Part shown: one piece after another, positions 18,359-27,050 of the stretch
How the letters are laid out: each line of letters begins with the position of its first letter
How positions within the stretch are numbered: position 1 is the stretch's first letter
Assembly: GCA_913019905.1 (NCBI GenBank)
Contig: CAJVZD010000016.1
Coordinates: 45,951 to 109,950 of the forward strand
Origin: an uncultured Cellvibrionales bacterium
Lineage (GTDB): Bacteria; Pseudomonadota; Gammaproteobacteria; Pseudomonadales; Dasaniaceae
Length of the DNA stretch: 64,000 nt
Direction: 5' to 3'
The notes under the pieces: generated by a model
Told to the model about the DNA's origin: nothing
Database searches by the model: none
The model's input: only the letters and a program-made list of their open reading frames with translations
Program-made: the position numbers and the translations under genes

Positions 18359-19438
18359 ATGATAAATAATTGGTACCTGGAGGGGTACCTGGAAAATAAC
18401 AAACATCTTACTCGGCTTGTTGTAGACGAGTCTCCATTTGTTATCGGACGTTCTAATACAGCCTCGTTGACTCTAAGCGTGGCTGGGGTTTCCAGGCAGC
18501 ATGTTGAGCTTAGTTTGGAGGATGACCGGCTGTATGTAAAAGATCTTGGTAGTGTTAATGGAACATTAGTTAACGACAAAAGCATTGCTGGCCAGGTTGC
18601 CTTAAATGACGGAGACATCCTGACTATTGCACAACAAGAATTTCGCCTCAGTTTTCAGGATCTCGGTGGCACACCGACGATGTCTGAAGCCACCAGTATC
18701 ATGACTAGCGCGATTAGCGAAAAGCTTGTCAGGGGCACGAAACAGCTGCGCGAGTTATTGGATAACAAACAACTTACGGCACATTTTCAGCCCATCGTCA
18801 CCAATGACGGTTTATTCGGCTACGAAGCGTTAGCTCGTGGCACCCATGAATCTTTGTCGAGCTCTCCGCTGGCGTTGTTCACGATTGCTGAGAGTATTGG
18901 TCTAGAGGTCGAGTTAAGTGAGTTGTGTCGAGAACAAGCGTTAAAAATTGCCGACGTTACCAATAAGTCCGTGCCCTATTTTTTCAACATTCATCCTGCA
19001 GAGTTTAGAGGCTCTAAGCGGTTAATGGCTAGTGTGGCTAAGCTTCGAAACCAATATCCGGGACTCGAGCTTGTGTTCGAAGTTCATGAAGAGGCTGTGA
19101 CTGACATAACGCAGATGGCAGAACTTAGCGATCAACTTCACGGTCAGGGTATTAAGACCGCTTATGACGATTTCGGCGCTGGTCAGACGCGGCTCATGGA
19201 GCTTACTGAAGTACCGGCAGATTATGTCAAGTTCGATATCCAGCTGATTCGCGATATCCATAAAGCGCCACTACCGCGTCAGCAAATGGTAGCAATGTTG
19301 ATTAAATTTGCTCAGCAAGCGGGATCCATGGCGTTGGCAGAAGGTGTTGAAACTGAAGAAGAAGCTATAAAATGCCGTGAGTTGGGGTTCGATTTATACC
19401 AGGGTTATTATTTTGGAAAGCCCCAAGCGCATATATAA
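18359..19438 (+). CDS. FHA-EAL domain protein, predicted cyclic-di-GMP phosphodiesterase
   Basis: A 359-residue fusion. The FHA domain (about 25-95) keeps its phosphothreonine-binding residues: GRS at 30-32, SRQH at 45-48 and NG at 67-68. The EAL domain (about 130-355) has the signature EAL at 156-158, the asparagine of FNIHPAEF, the double aspartate of YDDFGAG, the lysine of VKFD, the glutamate of LAEGVE and QGYYFGKP, so the metal and substrate residues look intact and hydrolysis of cyclic-di-GMP to pGpG is predicted. No membrane segment. The ATG at 18359 follows GGAGGTGGGG; the frame extends to a GTG at 18329 without support. The FHA part suggests control or localisation by a Ser/Thr kinase partner. 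Confidence 0.9.
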   Translation: MINNWYLEGYLENNKHLTRLVVDESPFVIGRSNTASLTLSVAGVSRQHVELSLEDDRLYVKDLGSVNGTLVNDKSIAGQVALNDGDILTIAQQEFRLSFQDLGGTPTMSEATSIMTSAISEKLVRGTKQLRELLDNKQLTAHFQPIVTNDGLFGYEALARGTHESLSSSPLALFTIAESIGLEVELSELCREQALKIADVTNKSVPYFFNIHPAEFRGSKRLMASVAKLRNQYPGLELVFEVHEEAVTDITQMAELSDQLHGQGIKTAYDDFGAGQTRLMELTEVPADYVKFDIQLIRDIHKAPLPRQQMVAMLIKFAQQAGSMALAEGVETEEEAIKCRELGFDLYQGYYFGKPQAHI

Positions 19439-19499
19439 GCTAGAGAATTATTGAGGTTCTTTTAGCTTACCTCTCCCTGCTCCCAAAAAAGCTACTACT

Positions 19500-20519
19500 C
19501 TATGCCTGACCGCCAATTATTTGTAAAAGAAATAGTCCCACCGTAATAGTAAGAGGAAAGAGCAGCGTGGTCAGCATGACAATGTCAGCCGCCAGTTCCC
19601 TGTTGCCTCCTGCTGCAGCGACCATCAAATAACTACTGGTTGCTGTAGGTGCTGATAAAAGTAAGAAAAGGATGGTCAGTTGCATACCGTTGATGCCCAT
19701 ACTCAGTGCAACACAGACACAAATAATGGGTGTGACGACCAACTTCCATAAACTCGCTTCCAAAGCTTCACTATAATCTTTTCGAAGGCGTCCAAGATTG
19801 AGTGTGGCGCCAACACTGAGTAGCGCAAATAATAAGCAGAACTTCGCGATGATGCTGCCGGACACGATGACCGTGTGCGGTAACTCGAATCTGTTATAGG
19901 ATATCAAAGTTCCTAACGTTATCGCTATAATGAGTGGGTTGCGCACCAAACTTATTAGCATGTTAGTGAGCGACTGCTTTTTTCTCAGAGTGATGTTGAG
20001 TATTACTACAGCTAGAATATTGTAAGTTACCGTCCATAGTGCGACCGGTAACGTAGCGAAGGCTAAGCCTTGTTCACCATAAGCTTGAATCGTTAGCGAA
20101 AGCCCGACCAGTCCCAAATTTGAACGATAAGCACCTTGAACAAATATGCCAATATGCTGAATAGGGACTTGTCGCCAAGAAGCGTAGACAGTCGACAGGC
20201 CTATCGTCAGCAAGGTTACTAGTATGCCTGCGAAGAGATAAGGTGATGTTAAATCGTTGTCGGGGTCTAGTTTCAGCGAACCGAAAAAAAGAGTCGCTGG
20301 CAATATAATCCAATAAACAACGCCGGATAAGCTTTCCACGAAGCTGTCAGTGATCAAGTTCAACGCGCGTAAAATAGCACCGGTAAGAACTGCCATGAAA
20401 ATGGGGCCGGTAACAAGTATGCCATTATATAATATGTCGAAAACGCTGATGAGTGTTGCCCTATAGTGAAAGTTTAATGGTGTTTTAGCCTTCTGCAGTC
20501 TTACAGTAAAATATGACAA
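19500..20519 (-). CDS. AEC (auxin efflux carrier) family transporter
   Basis: A hydrophobic protein of up to 339 residues with about ten membrane segments in the two-halves arrangement of the AEC/membrane-transport family; features include the NLGLVGLSL loop in the middle and SAPTATSSYLMV near the C-terminus, which is a family motif. Bacterial members export or exchange small organic acids or similar metabolites. The start is uncertain: the longest frame begins with TTG at 20519, giving about 30 residues before the first helix, and no ATG is available before the one inside helix 1 (MAVLTGAIL). Convergent with the FHA-EAL gene. Confidence 0.85.
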   Translation of the reverse strand: MSYFTVRLQKAKTPLNFHYRATLISVFDILYNGILVTGPIFMAVLTGAILRALNLITDSFVESLSGVVYWIILPATLFFGSLKLDPDNDLTSPYLFAGILVTLLTIGLSTVYASWRQVPIQHIGIFVQGAYRSNLGLVGLSLTIQAYGEQGLAFATLPVALWTVTYNILAVVILNITLRKKQSLTNMLISLVRNPLIIAITLGTLISYNRFELPHTVIVSGSIIAKFCLLFALLSVGATLNLGRLRKDYSEALEASLWKLVVTPIICVCVALSMGINGMQLTILFLLLSAPTATSSYLMVAAAGGNRELAADIVMLTTLLFPLTITVGLFLLQIIGGQA

Positions 20520-20948
20520 ACGTTGAATCGAAAATTAAGTAGAATAATTAAATAGTACTTGAGAAATCCAATTCCTTGTTATCTTTTTCTCCATGAATTT
20601 TTTAAGTTATGAACGATGGTTCTACGCGACATTTTTTCGGGGTAGGACGAGAGCTTCCTTTCCTTGTCCCTTGTCAGTCCCGGGTCTTTTCATATCATGT
20701 CAATGACAAAACCTGGATGGCGACTGCTGCGTTGGAGATGAATTTGGCTTATACGCCAGAATAGGAATTATAAGCTCCCATGGTCCAAATCCTTTTCGAG
20801 TAAGGTATGAACGTTCGCGAATAAGCTTGAGGCCGACCGCGGTGCGAGCTCAGCTTTCCCGTGCGTTTATTGCGTCAAATATTCTAGAAATAAAGATCTA
20901 GAGGAATACAGACAAGCGTTATACACTAAAGAAAAAATCGAGATAACT
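20520..20948. other. Intergenic region, no gene recognised
   Basis: Divergent promoter region between the AEC transporter and the GH3 gene. No conserved open frame, RNA gene or strong palindrome was seen. No strong Shine-Dalgarno sequence immediately precedes the GH3 ATG (GAGATAACT). Confidence 0.35.
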
Positions 20949-23213
20949 ATGCCTTCAGTCGACAAAAAACTTCCCAAATTGGGTGAAAGCACTATTGCCG
21001 AGGTCGTAGCGGCCCTGACGGCCGAGGAGAAAGTCAGTTTACTTATCGGTACGGGTATGGACTTTCCCGGGTTGCCGCCGAAACTGCAGGCTCCTGTAGT
21101 CGGTTCGACCCAAAAGGGGCGTGTGCCGGGCGCTGCAGGTAGCACTTGTGCCGTGCCGCGTTTGGGCATTCCCTCCATAGTCATGGCTGACGGGCCTGCG
21201 GGTGTTCGCATAAGCCCAACGCGGAAAGACAGTGCGGAAAGTTTCTTTTGTACTGCTTTTCCTATCGCTACCTTGCTCGCTTCGAGTTGGGACATTGAAC
21301 TGGTAAAGAATGTTGGCCGGGCAATGGGGCACGAAGCGAAAGAGTATGGTGTCGATATATTGCTGGCGCCGGCTTTGAATATCCATCGTATCCCTTTAGG
21401 GGGGCGGAATTTTGAGTATTATTCTGAGGATCCATTGGTTTCCGGGAAAATCGCAGCCGCAATGACGAATGGCGTTCAGTCTCAAGGTGTTGGTACGTCA
21501 GTAAAACATTTAGTTGCTAACAACCACGAATGGAATCGTAATGTGATTAATGTAAAAGTTGATCAGCGAGCTTTGCGCGAAATATACCTGAAAGGCTTTG
21601 AGATTGTTATAAAGGAAAGTAATCCTTGGACTGTGATGACTTCTTACAACAAAGTAAACGGCGTCTATACCTCAGAGAGTTACGAGCTACTGTCAACTAT
21701 TTTGAGAGAACAGTGGGGGTTTTCAGGGTTTGTGGTAACCGATTGGCTGGCGGGTCGTGATCCCGTAGCACAACTGAAAGCAGGTAATGACTTATTAATG
21801 CCGGGAAGTATCTATCAACAGGAGGTTTTGCTAGAAGCAATTAAGAGCGGCGAACTGGACGAGTCTATCTGTGATCGCGATATCGAAAATATCCTGGGGA
21901 TAATCTTAAAGTGCCAGGCCTTTCAGGGTTATCAATACAGTAATAGACCAGACCTGATTGCGAATGCTGAAATATGCCGGTCTTCGGCCTCACAAGGCAT
22001 GGTGCTGTTGCGTAATTCCGATAAGGCGTTGCCTGTAAAGGAAAATACTCGATTTGGTCTTTTTGGAACGGCCTCTTATGCAATGATAACCGGTGGTACC
22101 GGTAGTGGCGATGTCAACAAGGCCTACACCGTATCTCTAGCAACAGGATTGCGGGCTGCGGGTTTTACCTGTTCTGATGCGCTTGAATCCTGCTATCAGG
22201 AGTTTATCGCTACGGAGAAATCTAGAAACCCCGTATCAACAGACGCATTTATGCCTCGTGTTGCTTTGCCGGAATATATTATCTCTGAAGAACAGTTATT
22301 CGATACGACTCTTCAAACTGATGTCGCGGTAATTACTATTGGACGGCATTCCGGTGAGTTTGTCGATCGCCAGGCAGTGGGAGGTTTTTATCTTACGGAT
22401 GAAGAAAAAAATCTTATTCGAAAGGTTTCAACCGCTTACCGTAAGCAATCGAAGAAAGTCCTCGTGATTCTAAATATCGGTGGTGCGGTCGAAACTGCCA
22501 GTTGGTGCGATCAAGTGGACGCCATTTTAATCGCCTGGCAACCCGGTCAGGAAGCGGGTCATGCTGTGGCCGATATTCTCAGAGGTAAAGTTAACCCGTC
22601 GGGAAAACTGGCCACTACTTTTGCGAGTAGACTCGAGGATTATCCCTCTTTCGGAAATTTCCCGGGGGTGACCTTAGTGGCGAGAAACGAGGAAGAAAAG
22701 TCTGCTGCGGTTGGAGATAAAGCCGCAGAGATAGAGTATAACGACGGTATTGCTGTCGGATACCGCGCAATTAATGCCGAGCATAAAACGGAAAGTGCTA
22801 CGGTGTTTTTCCCATTTGGTTTCGGACTTTCTTATACAGTGTTCAATTATTCAAATTTACAGCTAAGCAATAATGAATTTGAATCGGATTTAACGGTTAG
22901 CGTCGACATTACAAATACCGGAGATGTCGCTGGCAGAGAAATAGTACAGTTGTACCTAAGCGCGCCGTCCCATGATCGGGTTAAACCGGTAGCAGAACTT
23001 AAAGGATTCAACAAAACCGGCTTATTGAAGCCCCAACAATCTCAGACCTTAAGCTTTACTATTGGTCTCGCGGATCTAAGCTCCTTTGATCCCGTCCAGT
23101 CTCTTTGGGTTGTCGAAAAGGGCTGCTATGTTATAAAAATTGGCGCTTCATCGATGGATATCCGTTTAGAGGCAAACTTTAATAAAGTGGCGGCAAGTCA
23201 ATTAAGTGTTTAA
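20949..23213 (+). CDS. Glycoside hydrolase family 3 beta-glucosidase
   Basis: A 754-residue GH3 enzyme with the three usual parts: a TIM-barrel domain with nucleophile Asp265 in GFVVTDWLAG, an alpha/beta sandwich with the probable acid/base Glu470 in HSGEFVDR, and a C-terminal fibronectin III-like domain (about 640-745, after FPFGFGLSYT). Both catalytic residues align with those of the Thermotoga Bgl3B type. There is no signal peptide, so it should act on imported cellobiose or short oligosaccharides or on glucosides in the cytosol. No transporter, regulator or other carbohydrate gene is adjacent, which is unusual for a GH3 enzyme. Confidence 0.93.
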   Translation: MPSVDKKLPKLGESTIAEVVAALTAEEKVSLLIGTGMDFPGLPPKLQAPVVGSTQKGRVPGAAGSTCAVPRLGIPSIVMADGPAGVRISPTRKDSAESFFCTAFPIATLLASSWDIELVKNVGRAMGHEAKEYGVDILLAPALNIHRIPLGGRNFEYYSEDPLVSGKIAAAMTNGVQSQGVGTSVKHLVANNHEWNRNVINVKVDQRALREIYLKGFEIVIKESNPWTVMTSYNKVNGVYTSESYELLSTILREQWGFSGFVVTDWLAGRDPVAQLKAGNDLLMPGSIYQQEVLLEAIKSGELDESICDRDIENILGIILKCQAFQGYQYSNRPDLIANAEICRSSASQGMVLLRNSDKALPVKENTRFGLFGTASYAMITGGTGSGDVNKAYTVSLATGLRAAGFTCSDALESCYQEFIATEKSRNPVSTDAFMPRVALPEYIISEEQLFDTTLQTDVAVITIGRHSGEFVDRQAVGGFYLTDEEKNLIRKVSTAYRKQSKKVLVILNIGGAVETASWCDQVDAILIAWQPGQEAGHAVADILRGKVNPSGKLATTFASRLEDYPSFGNFPGVTLVARNEEEKSAAVGDKAAEIEYNDGIAVGYRAINAEHKTESATVFFPFGFGLSYTVFNYSNLQLSNNEFESDLTVSVDITNTGDVAGREIVQLYLSAPSHDRVKPVAELKGFNKTGLLKPQQSQTLSFTIGLADLSSFDPVQSLWVVEKGCYVIKIGASSMDIRLEANFNKVAASQLSV

Positions 23214-23372
23214 CAGTAATCGCGTTTAGGCGTATTAGCTCAGCTTCTTGGGCCTAAGGAATTAGCGCTGGGATGATTGTTAGATTAGGGTATTACGTAG
23301 ACCTTTGTATTAGGCGTGTCGTATTCACGAACAATCAGCACTCAACATCAACAATGTATCTTGGAGATTAAA

Positions 23373-23780
23373 ATGGCAGTAACAGGACAATGCCTTTGTG
23401 GCGCAATCAAATATGAACTGGCGGCCGAACCTGCTATGACTGGGGTTTGTCATTGTAAGAATTGTCAGCGACAAGCGGGATCTGCTTTTTCCACCCTTGC
23501 CGGTGTGCCAAAGAGTGAGTTTTCACTTTTGTCAGGCGAGCCGAAACTGTACCAGGATAGCGATACGAATAGTGGAAATACCGTGGAGCGGTATTTTTGC
23601 GGTAATTGTGGATCGCCAATTTACTCTGCTATACCGAGTCAACCCGACACGCTATATCTCAAAACCGGCACGATGGATGATACGAGTGCATTCGCACCTC
23701 AGTTTCATGTTTGGTGTGATACAAAGCAGGGTTGGGTCATTCTTGATGACGCAGTCCCGCAAATTGCCAAGCAGTCTTAA
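23373..23780 (+). CDS. GFA family (glutathione-dependent formaldehyde-activating enzyme-like) zinc protein
   Basis: A 135-residue protein with the full set of family zinc ligands: CLC at 7-9, CHCKNC at 26-31 and CGNC at 76-79. The prototype was proposed to condense formaldehyde and glutathione, but most GFA-family proteins are uncharacterised and the original activity is disputed. The ATG at 23373 follows a GGAG sequence; the frame extends 57 bases upstream without resemblance. A glutathione-synthetase-like gene lies about 580 bases downstream on the same strand, with repeats in between. Confidence 0.9.
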   Translation: MAVTGQCLCGAIKYELAAEPAMTGVCHCKNCQRQAGSAFSTLAGVPKSEFSLLSGEPKLYQDSDTNSGNTVERYFCGNCGSPIYSAIPSQPDTLYLKTGTMDDTSAFAPQFHVWCDTKQGWVILDDAVPQIAKQS

Positions 23781-23900
23781 ATAATCGACCACGTTGGTGG
23801 GTAACTGAGATGACGGATTGGGTTCTTGTTTAAAGGCCTGGTCTAAAGGACTTGACCTCAAAGCCCCGACCTTTCGTGCCAAAACGCTGAGCTAGCTAGT

Positions 23901-24090
23901 GCCCATCCAGAAATGGAAAAACATCGTCGTTGCGAGCGTTAGCGCTGCAATCTCATTCAGCATTGGCGCGGGCTGCGGGAGATTGCCACGCTTCGCTCGC
24001 AATGACAGCATAAAAAAACTCGTCGATGCGTCGAGCTATAACGCTAGCAATGCCATCGTTGGAAAACATCTCGTGCTGGATAGGCGCTAG
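23901..24090. repeat. Intergenic palindromic repeat element, copy B
   Basis: Imperfect inverted repeat: TCGTTGCGAGCG...TGCAATCTC (about 23928-23955) pairs with GGAGATTGCCACG...CTCGCAATGACA (about 23978-24008). It is preceded by CCATCCAGAAAT and followed by CGTCGATGCGTCGAG and CGCTAG, the same order of words as copy A at 85-262. An open frame of 63 codons across it (23899-24090) is a by-product of the repeat and not a gene. Confidence 0.6.
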
Positions 24091-24207
24091 CAAGTCTCAG
24101 CATGTGATGATGTCGACAGTTGGGTTTATTCTATATTTCCATAATACTAGAATAATAGTTGTTAAGGGTAAGAGTTTACGCTATGCTTTTGTTTAAACGG
24201 CAGCTTA

Positions 24208-24273
24208 GGTCTGGGTCTGGGTCTGGGTCTGGGTCTGGGTCTGGGTCTGGGTTTAGGTGTAGGTGTAGGTCTG
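24208..24273. repeat. Hexamer tandem array (GGTCTG)
   Basis: Seven exact GGTCTG units (24208-24249), then GGTTTA, two GGTGTA and one more GGTCTG, eleven in-register hexamers in all. It lies 82 bases upstream of the glutathione-synthetase-like gene, in the promoter region, so slippage there could change expression. The gap 23781-24355 otherwise contains only copy B of the palindromic element. Confidence 0.92.
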
Positions 24274-24355
24274 CGGTCATTTCGAGGATGGGTTTTTCGA
24301 TTTGAGTTAAGAGCCTAAGGTTATGAACTTAATACCAAACAGAGAGGTAGTGTAG

Positions 24356-25348
24356 ATGGGTGCGTTTTTAGATAATCATTGTTCCTTTCTTTTTTTAATG
24401 GATCCTTATTCGAGTCTAAATTTGGAAACCGAAACTTCTTTACTCATTATGCAAGAGCTTAAAGACCGAGGTCATGCCGTATTTTGGGCAGAGGCAAACG
24501 CATTATATCTTCGCCAGGAGGATCCACGAGCATCAGTGCAGTATGTTGAGTCGGCGGAACCTGTTCGACTGGGAAAAAAGTGTGATCGTTCATTAAATGG
24601 ATTTGACTCGGTACTTGTCAGGTTCGACCCACCGTTCGATGTAAATTATCTCCACTGTACCTACATTTTAGACCACTTGGCACCGTCGGTAACCCAGTTT
24701 AACCCGGTGTCGGCGCTCCGTAATTTTAATGAAAAACTACTCGCAATGCGGTGGCCGGAATTTACCCCGCCAACGGTCGTGGCAATGGATCAGGAGTTAA
24801 TTAGAGATTTTGCAAAAGAACATCAAACTATCGTCATTAAGCCCCTCGACGATTGTTCCGGCAGAGGTATTGTGAAATTATCCTATGAGGAAATTCTGAG
24901 TGATGATCAGCTTTTGTCCCGAATTTTAGTGGGTCAGAATGGAGGGCCTCGGTATTTAGCCGCGCAGAAATATTTACCTGCGGTATCAAAAGGAGATAAG
25001 CGAATATTTCTGGTTGACGGAGATATCGTTGGGTATGTAAACCGCATACCAAAAAAAGGTGAATTCTTAGCAAATATTCATCAGGGCGCGCGGTGTGAAA
25101 AAACTGAAGTATCTGACAGGGAAAATCTGATTTTGGAAAAAATACGTCCATTTATTATCGAAAACGGATTGTTTCTACTGGGCGTGGATTTTATTGATGG
25201 GTTTGTCACGGAAATCAATCTGACAAGTCCGTCCGCTGTTAGGCAGATAAATCAACATATGGGGGCAAAAATTCAAAAGAAAATCGTCGACAGTATGTTA
25301 TCAAAAATGTCGCCTTCCTGCTGCTGTCGGGGCACTAAAGCGGCTTAG
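24356..25348 (+). CDS. Glutathione-synthetase-like ATP-grasp enzyme (GshB family, divergent)
   Basis: A 330-residue ATP-grasp ligase aligned by eye with bacterial GshB: FLMDPYSSLN at the start, VRFDPPFDVNYL (RKDPPFD in E. coli), the TYILDHL segment, IVIKPLDDCSGRGIVKL (ATP lysine and glycine loop), YLPAVSKGDKRIFLVDG and EINLTSPSAVRQIN (metal-binding end). The glycine-rich loop that closes over the active site in E. coli (GGRGE) is changed to an ANIHQGAR form, and the C-terminus ends in a short cysteine-rich tail (CCC). It may be a paralogue with a changed peptide substrate. Start supported by GAGAGG upstream. Flanked on both sides by tandem repeats. Confidence 0.82.
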   Translation: MGAFLDNHCSFLFLMDPYSSLNLETETSLLIMQELKDRGHAVFWAEANALYLRQEDPRASVQYVESAEPVRLGKKCDRSLNGFDSVLVRFDPPFDVNYLHCTYILDHLAPSVTQFNPVSALRNFNEKLLAMRWPEFTPPTVVAMDQELIRDFAKEHQTIVIKPLDDCSGRGIVKLSYEEILSDDQLLSRILVGQNGGPRYLAAQKYLPAVSKGDKRIFLVDGDIVGYVNRIPKKGEFLANIHQGARCEKTEVSDRENLILEKIRPFIIENGLFLLGVDFIDGFVTEINLTSPSAVRQINQHMGAKIQKKIVDSMLSKMSPSCCCRGTKAA

Positions 25349-25425
25349 AGATAGGATCTCTCGCTGAACGGGAACGTATTATTAAACGATTCCAAATGGT
25401 AATTGCGGCCTGATATTTTTAGGCT

Positions 25426-25473
25426 CCTTAGTTCCTTAGTTCCTTAGTTCCTTAGTTCCTTAGTTCCTTAGTT
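25426..25473. repeat. Tandem repeat, period 8 (CCTTAGTT)
   Basis: Six exact CCTTAGTT units in the convergent gap between the ATP-grasp gene and the MATE gene, followed by a variant CCTAGGGAGTTAGG. It ends 28 bases before the MATE stop codon. Confidence 0.92.
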
Positions 25474-25500
25474 CCTAGGGAGTTAGGTGCTAGGTTCTGT

Positions 25501-26886
25501 TCAAATCCGTAATCTTCGCGATATACCCGACGCAACTTGCCGTGTAATCCAAATCCAGCTGACGATACCCATTATTGTCGTCGTTAACGCTCCGGCAATA
25601 AATATTCCAACATAGCCCCACAGGTAATCTCCGAGCAGGGCGAGCGGAATATTAATAATCACCATTTGAGATATCGAAATGAGGAGTGGTGGCATAGGTT
25701 TCCCGAGCGCATTAAAGCTTGCGGTGGAGATAGCAATAAGACCCATAAATCCGATGGAGAGCGGTAGGATGCGTAAATACATCGTTGCCGCTTCTAATAC
25801 GCCGGGATCATCGTTTATTAGTGAAATAAGTAGTTCTGCAAAGAGTAAGAAAAAGCAGTAGGCGAACACGCCCCATAAGATGGCGAATCGATTTGATAAT
25901 TTCAGCGCATGTGTCACGCGGTCAAATAGCCCGGCTCCCCAGTTCTGACCGATGAAGGGTGCGGCACTCATAGATAGAGCAAAAACCACCATCATTATCA
26001 TTGACTCAATACGGGCGCCGACACCAAACCCGGCTATCACGACTGTGCCATGGCTGGCGAGAATTTTTGTAATCACAGCCATTGAAATGGGTACTATCAT
26101 GTTGCTGGCGATGGCTGGTAAACCGACGTGAAGGATGTTGTAGCAAGACTGTTTAAATTCTTTCATATTCAAATCGAAAAATTGATCTCTCACAATAATG
26201 ACGTACGCATACATAAGAAAGCTGACACAGCGTGCCACCACAAACCCTGCCGCCGCACCGGCTAAACCCAGCTTGGGAGCGCCCATTAAGCCAAATATAA
26301 AAATGGGTGAAATGATAACGTGCAAGATCGACCCGATAGTCATCAAAAGCCCCGGCGTCTTGGGGTCTCCCATAGCCCGCATTAATGTAGAGCCAACCAT
26401 TGCAACCGTAAAAAAAGGTAAACCGCATAGCCATATTTTCATGTACTCGACGGCTAAGGGATGAACGAGATCATCAGCTCCAACCAGTGAAAAATAACTA
26501 TCAACGAAATTATAAGCTATGCCGGCCAGAAGAATGATTAGGCTAACGACCAGTAAGAAACAATGGGTAATTAACGTTTTTGCTTTATCTTTATTCCCCT
26601 GGCCCATTGTTCTAGCCACCACAGACGATGCCCCAATGCCGAGGCCCATGGATATTCCCTGAAATAACATAATCATAGGAAAAGAAAAGCTGATTGCTGC
26701 GAGTTCATTGGTGCCCACGTTGCCGATATAAACCGTTTCTATTAAGTTGGCACCCATCACTGAAACGAGGCCCATGATCATAAAGCCGGTTAAGCGAATG
26801 AGGTGTGTGTGGACTGGTCCTTGAGTAAAGTCTTTACCGGGGTTTTGCTTTTTTTCAGGCGGGGCGAGGTTATTTGATTCGGTCAA
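25501..26886 (-). CDS. MATE family multidrug/metabolite efflux transporter
   Basis: A 461-residue protein with twelve hydrophobic segments in two similar halves, including the N-terminal family pattern GLVSVMGANLIETVYIG and a repeated equivalent around residue 240 (GLPAIASNMIVPISM). MATE proteins export cationic drugs or metabolites using sodium or proton gradients; in a sodium-using organism with oadGAB, a sodium-coupled mechanism is plausible but not shown. The frame begins with TTG at 26886, seven bases after an AAGG sequence; no better ATG exists before the first helix. Convergent with the ATP-grasp gene. Confidence 0.92.
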   Translation of the reverse strand: MTESNNLAPPEKKQNPGKDFTQGPVHTHLIRLTGFMIMGLVSVMGANLIETVYIGNVGTNELAAISFSFPMIMLFQGISMGLGIGASSVVARTMGQGNKDKAKTLITHCFLLVVSLIILLAGIAYNFVDSYFSLVGADDLVHPLAVEYMKIWLCGLPFFTVAMVGSTLMRAMGDPKTPGLLMTIGSILHVIISPIFIFGLMGAPKLGLAGAAAGFVVARCVSFLMYAYVIIVRDQFFDLNMKEFKQSCYNILHVGLPAIASNMIVPISMAVITKILASHGTVVIAGFGVGARIESMIMMVVFALSMSAAPFIGQNWGAGLFDRVTHALKLSNRFAILWGVFAYCFFLLFAELLISLINDDPGVLEAATMYLRILPLSIGFMGLIAISTASFNALGKPMPPLLISISQMVIINIPLALLGDYLWGYVGIFIAGALTTTIMGIVSWIWITRQVASGISRRLRI

Positions 26887-27025
26887 AATAAGGCCTTGTG
26901 AAAATGTATCTCAGGTAAGCGAGGCGTTGGGCTGTCTCGCGGGAGTCTAATTTAAATGCTACGTACTACAAAAAGCACCAGTTTCATCTAGCTCATTCAA
27001 GTACGTGGTGATTCATTATTCATGG

Positions 27026-27045
27026 CCGATCCGATCCGATCCGAG
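27026..27045. repeat. Short tandem repeat, period 5 (CCGAT)
   Basis: Three CCGAT units and one CCGAG just beyond the dusC stop codon. Small, but another of the window's intergenic tandem arrays. Confidence 0.7.
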
Positions 27046-27050
27046 CCAAA

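Noticed and set aside
23899..24090. 63-residue open frame
   Set aside because: It is the translation of the palindromic repeat element, a frequent false gene.
24208..24273. CRISPR array
   Set aside because: Direct hexamers without spacers; a simple tandem repeat.
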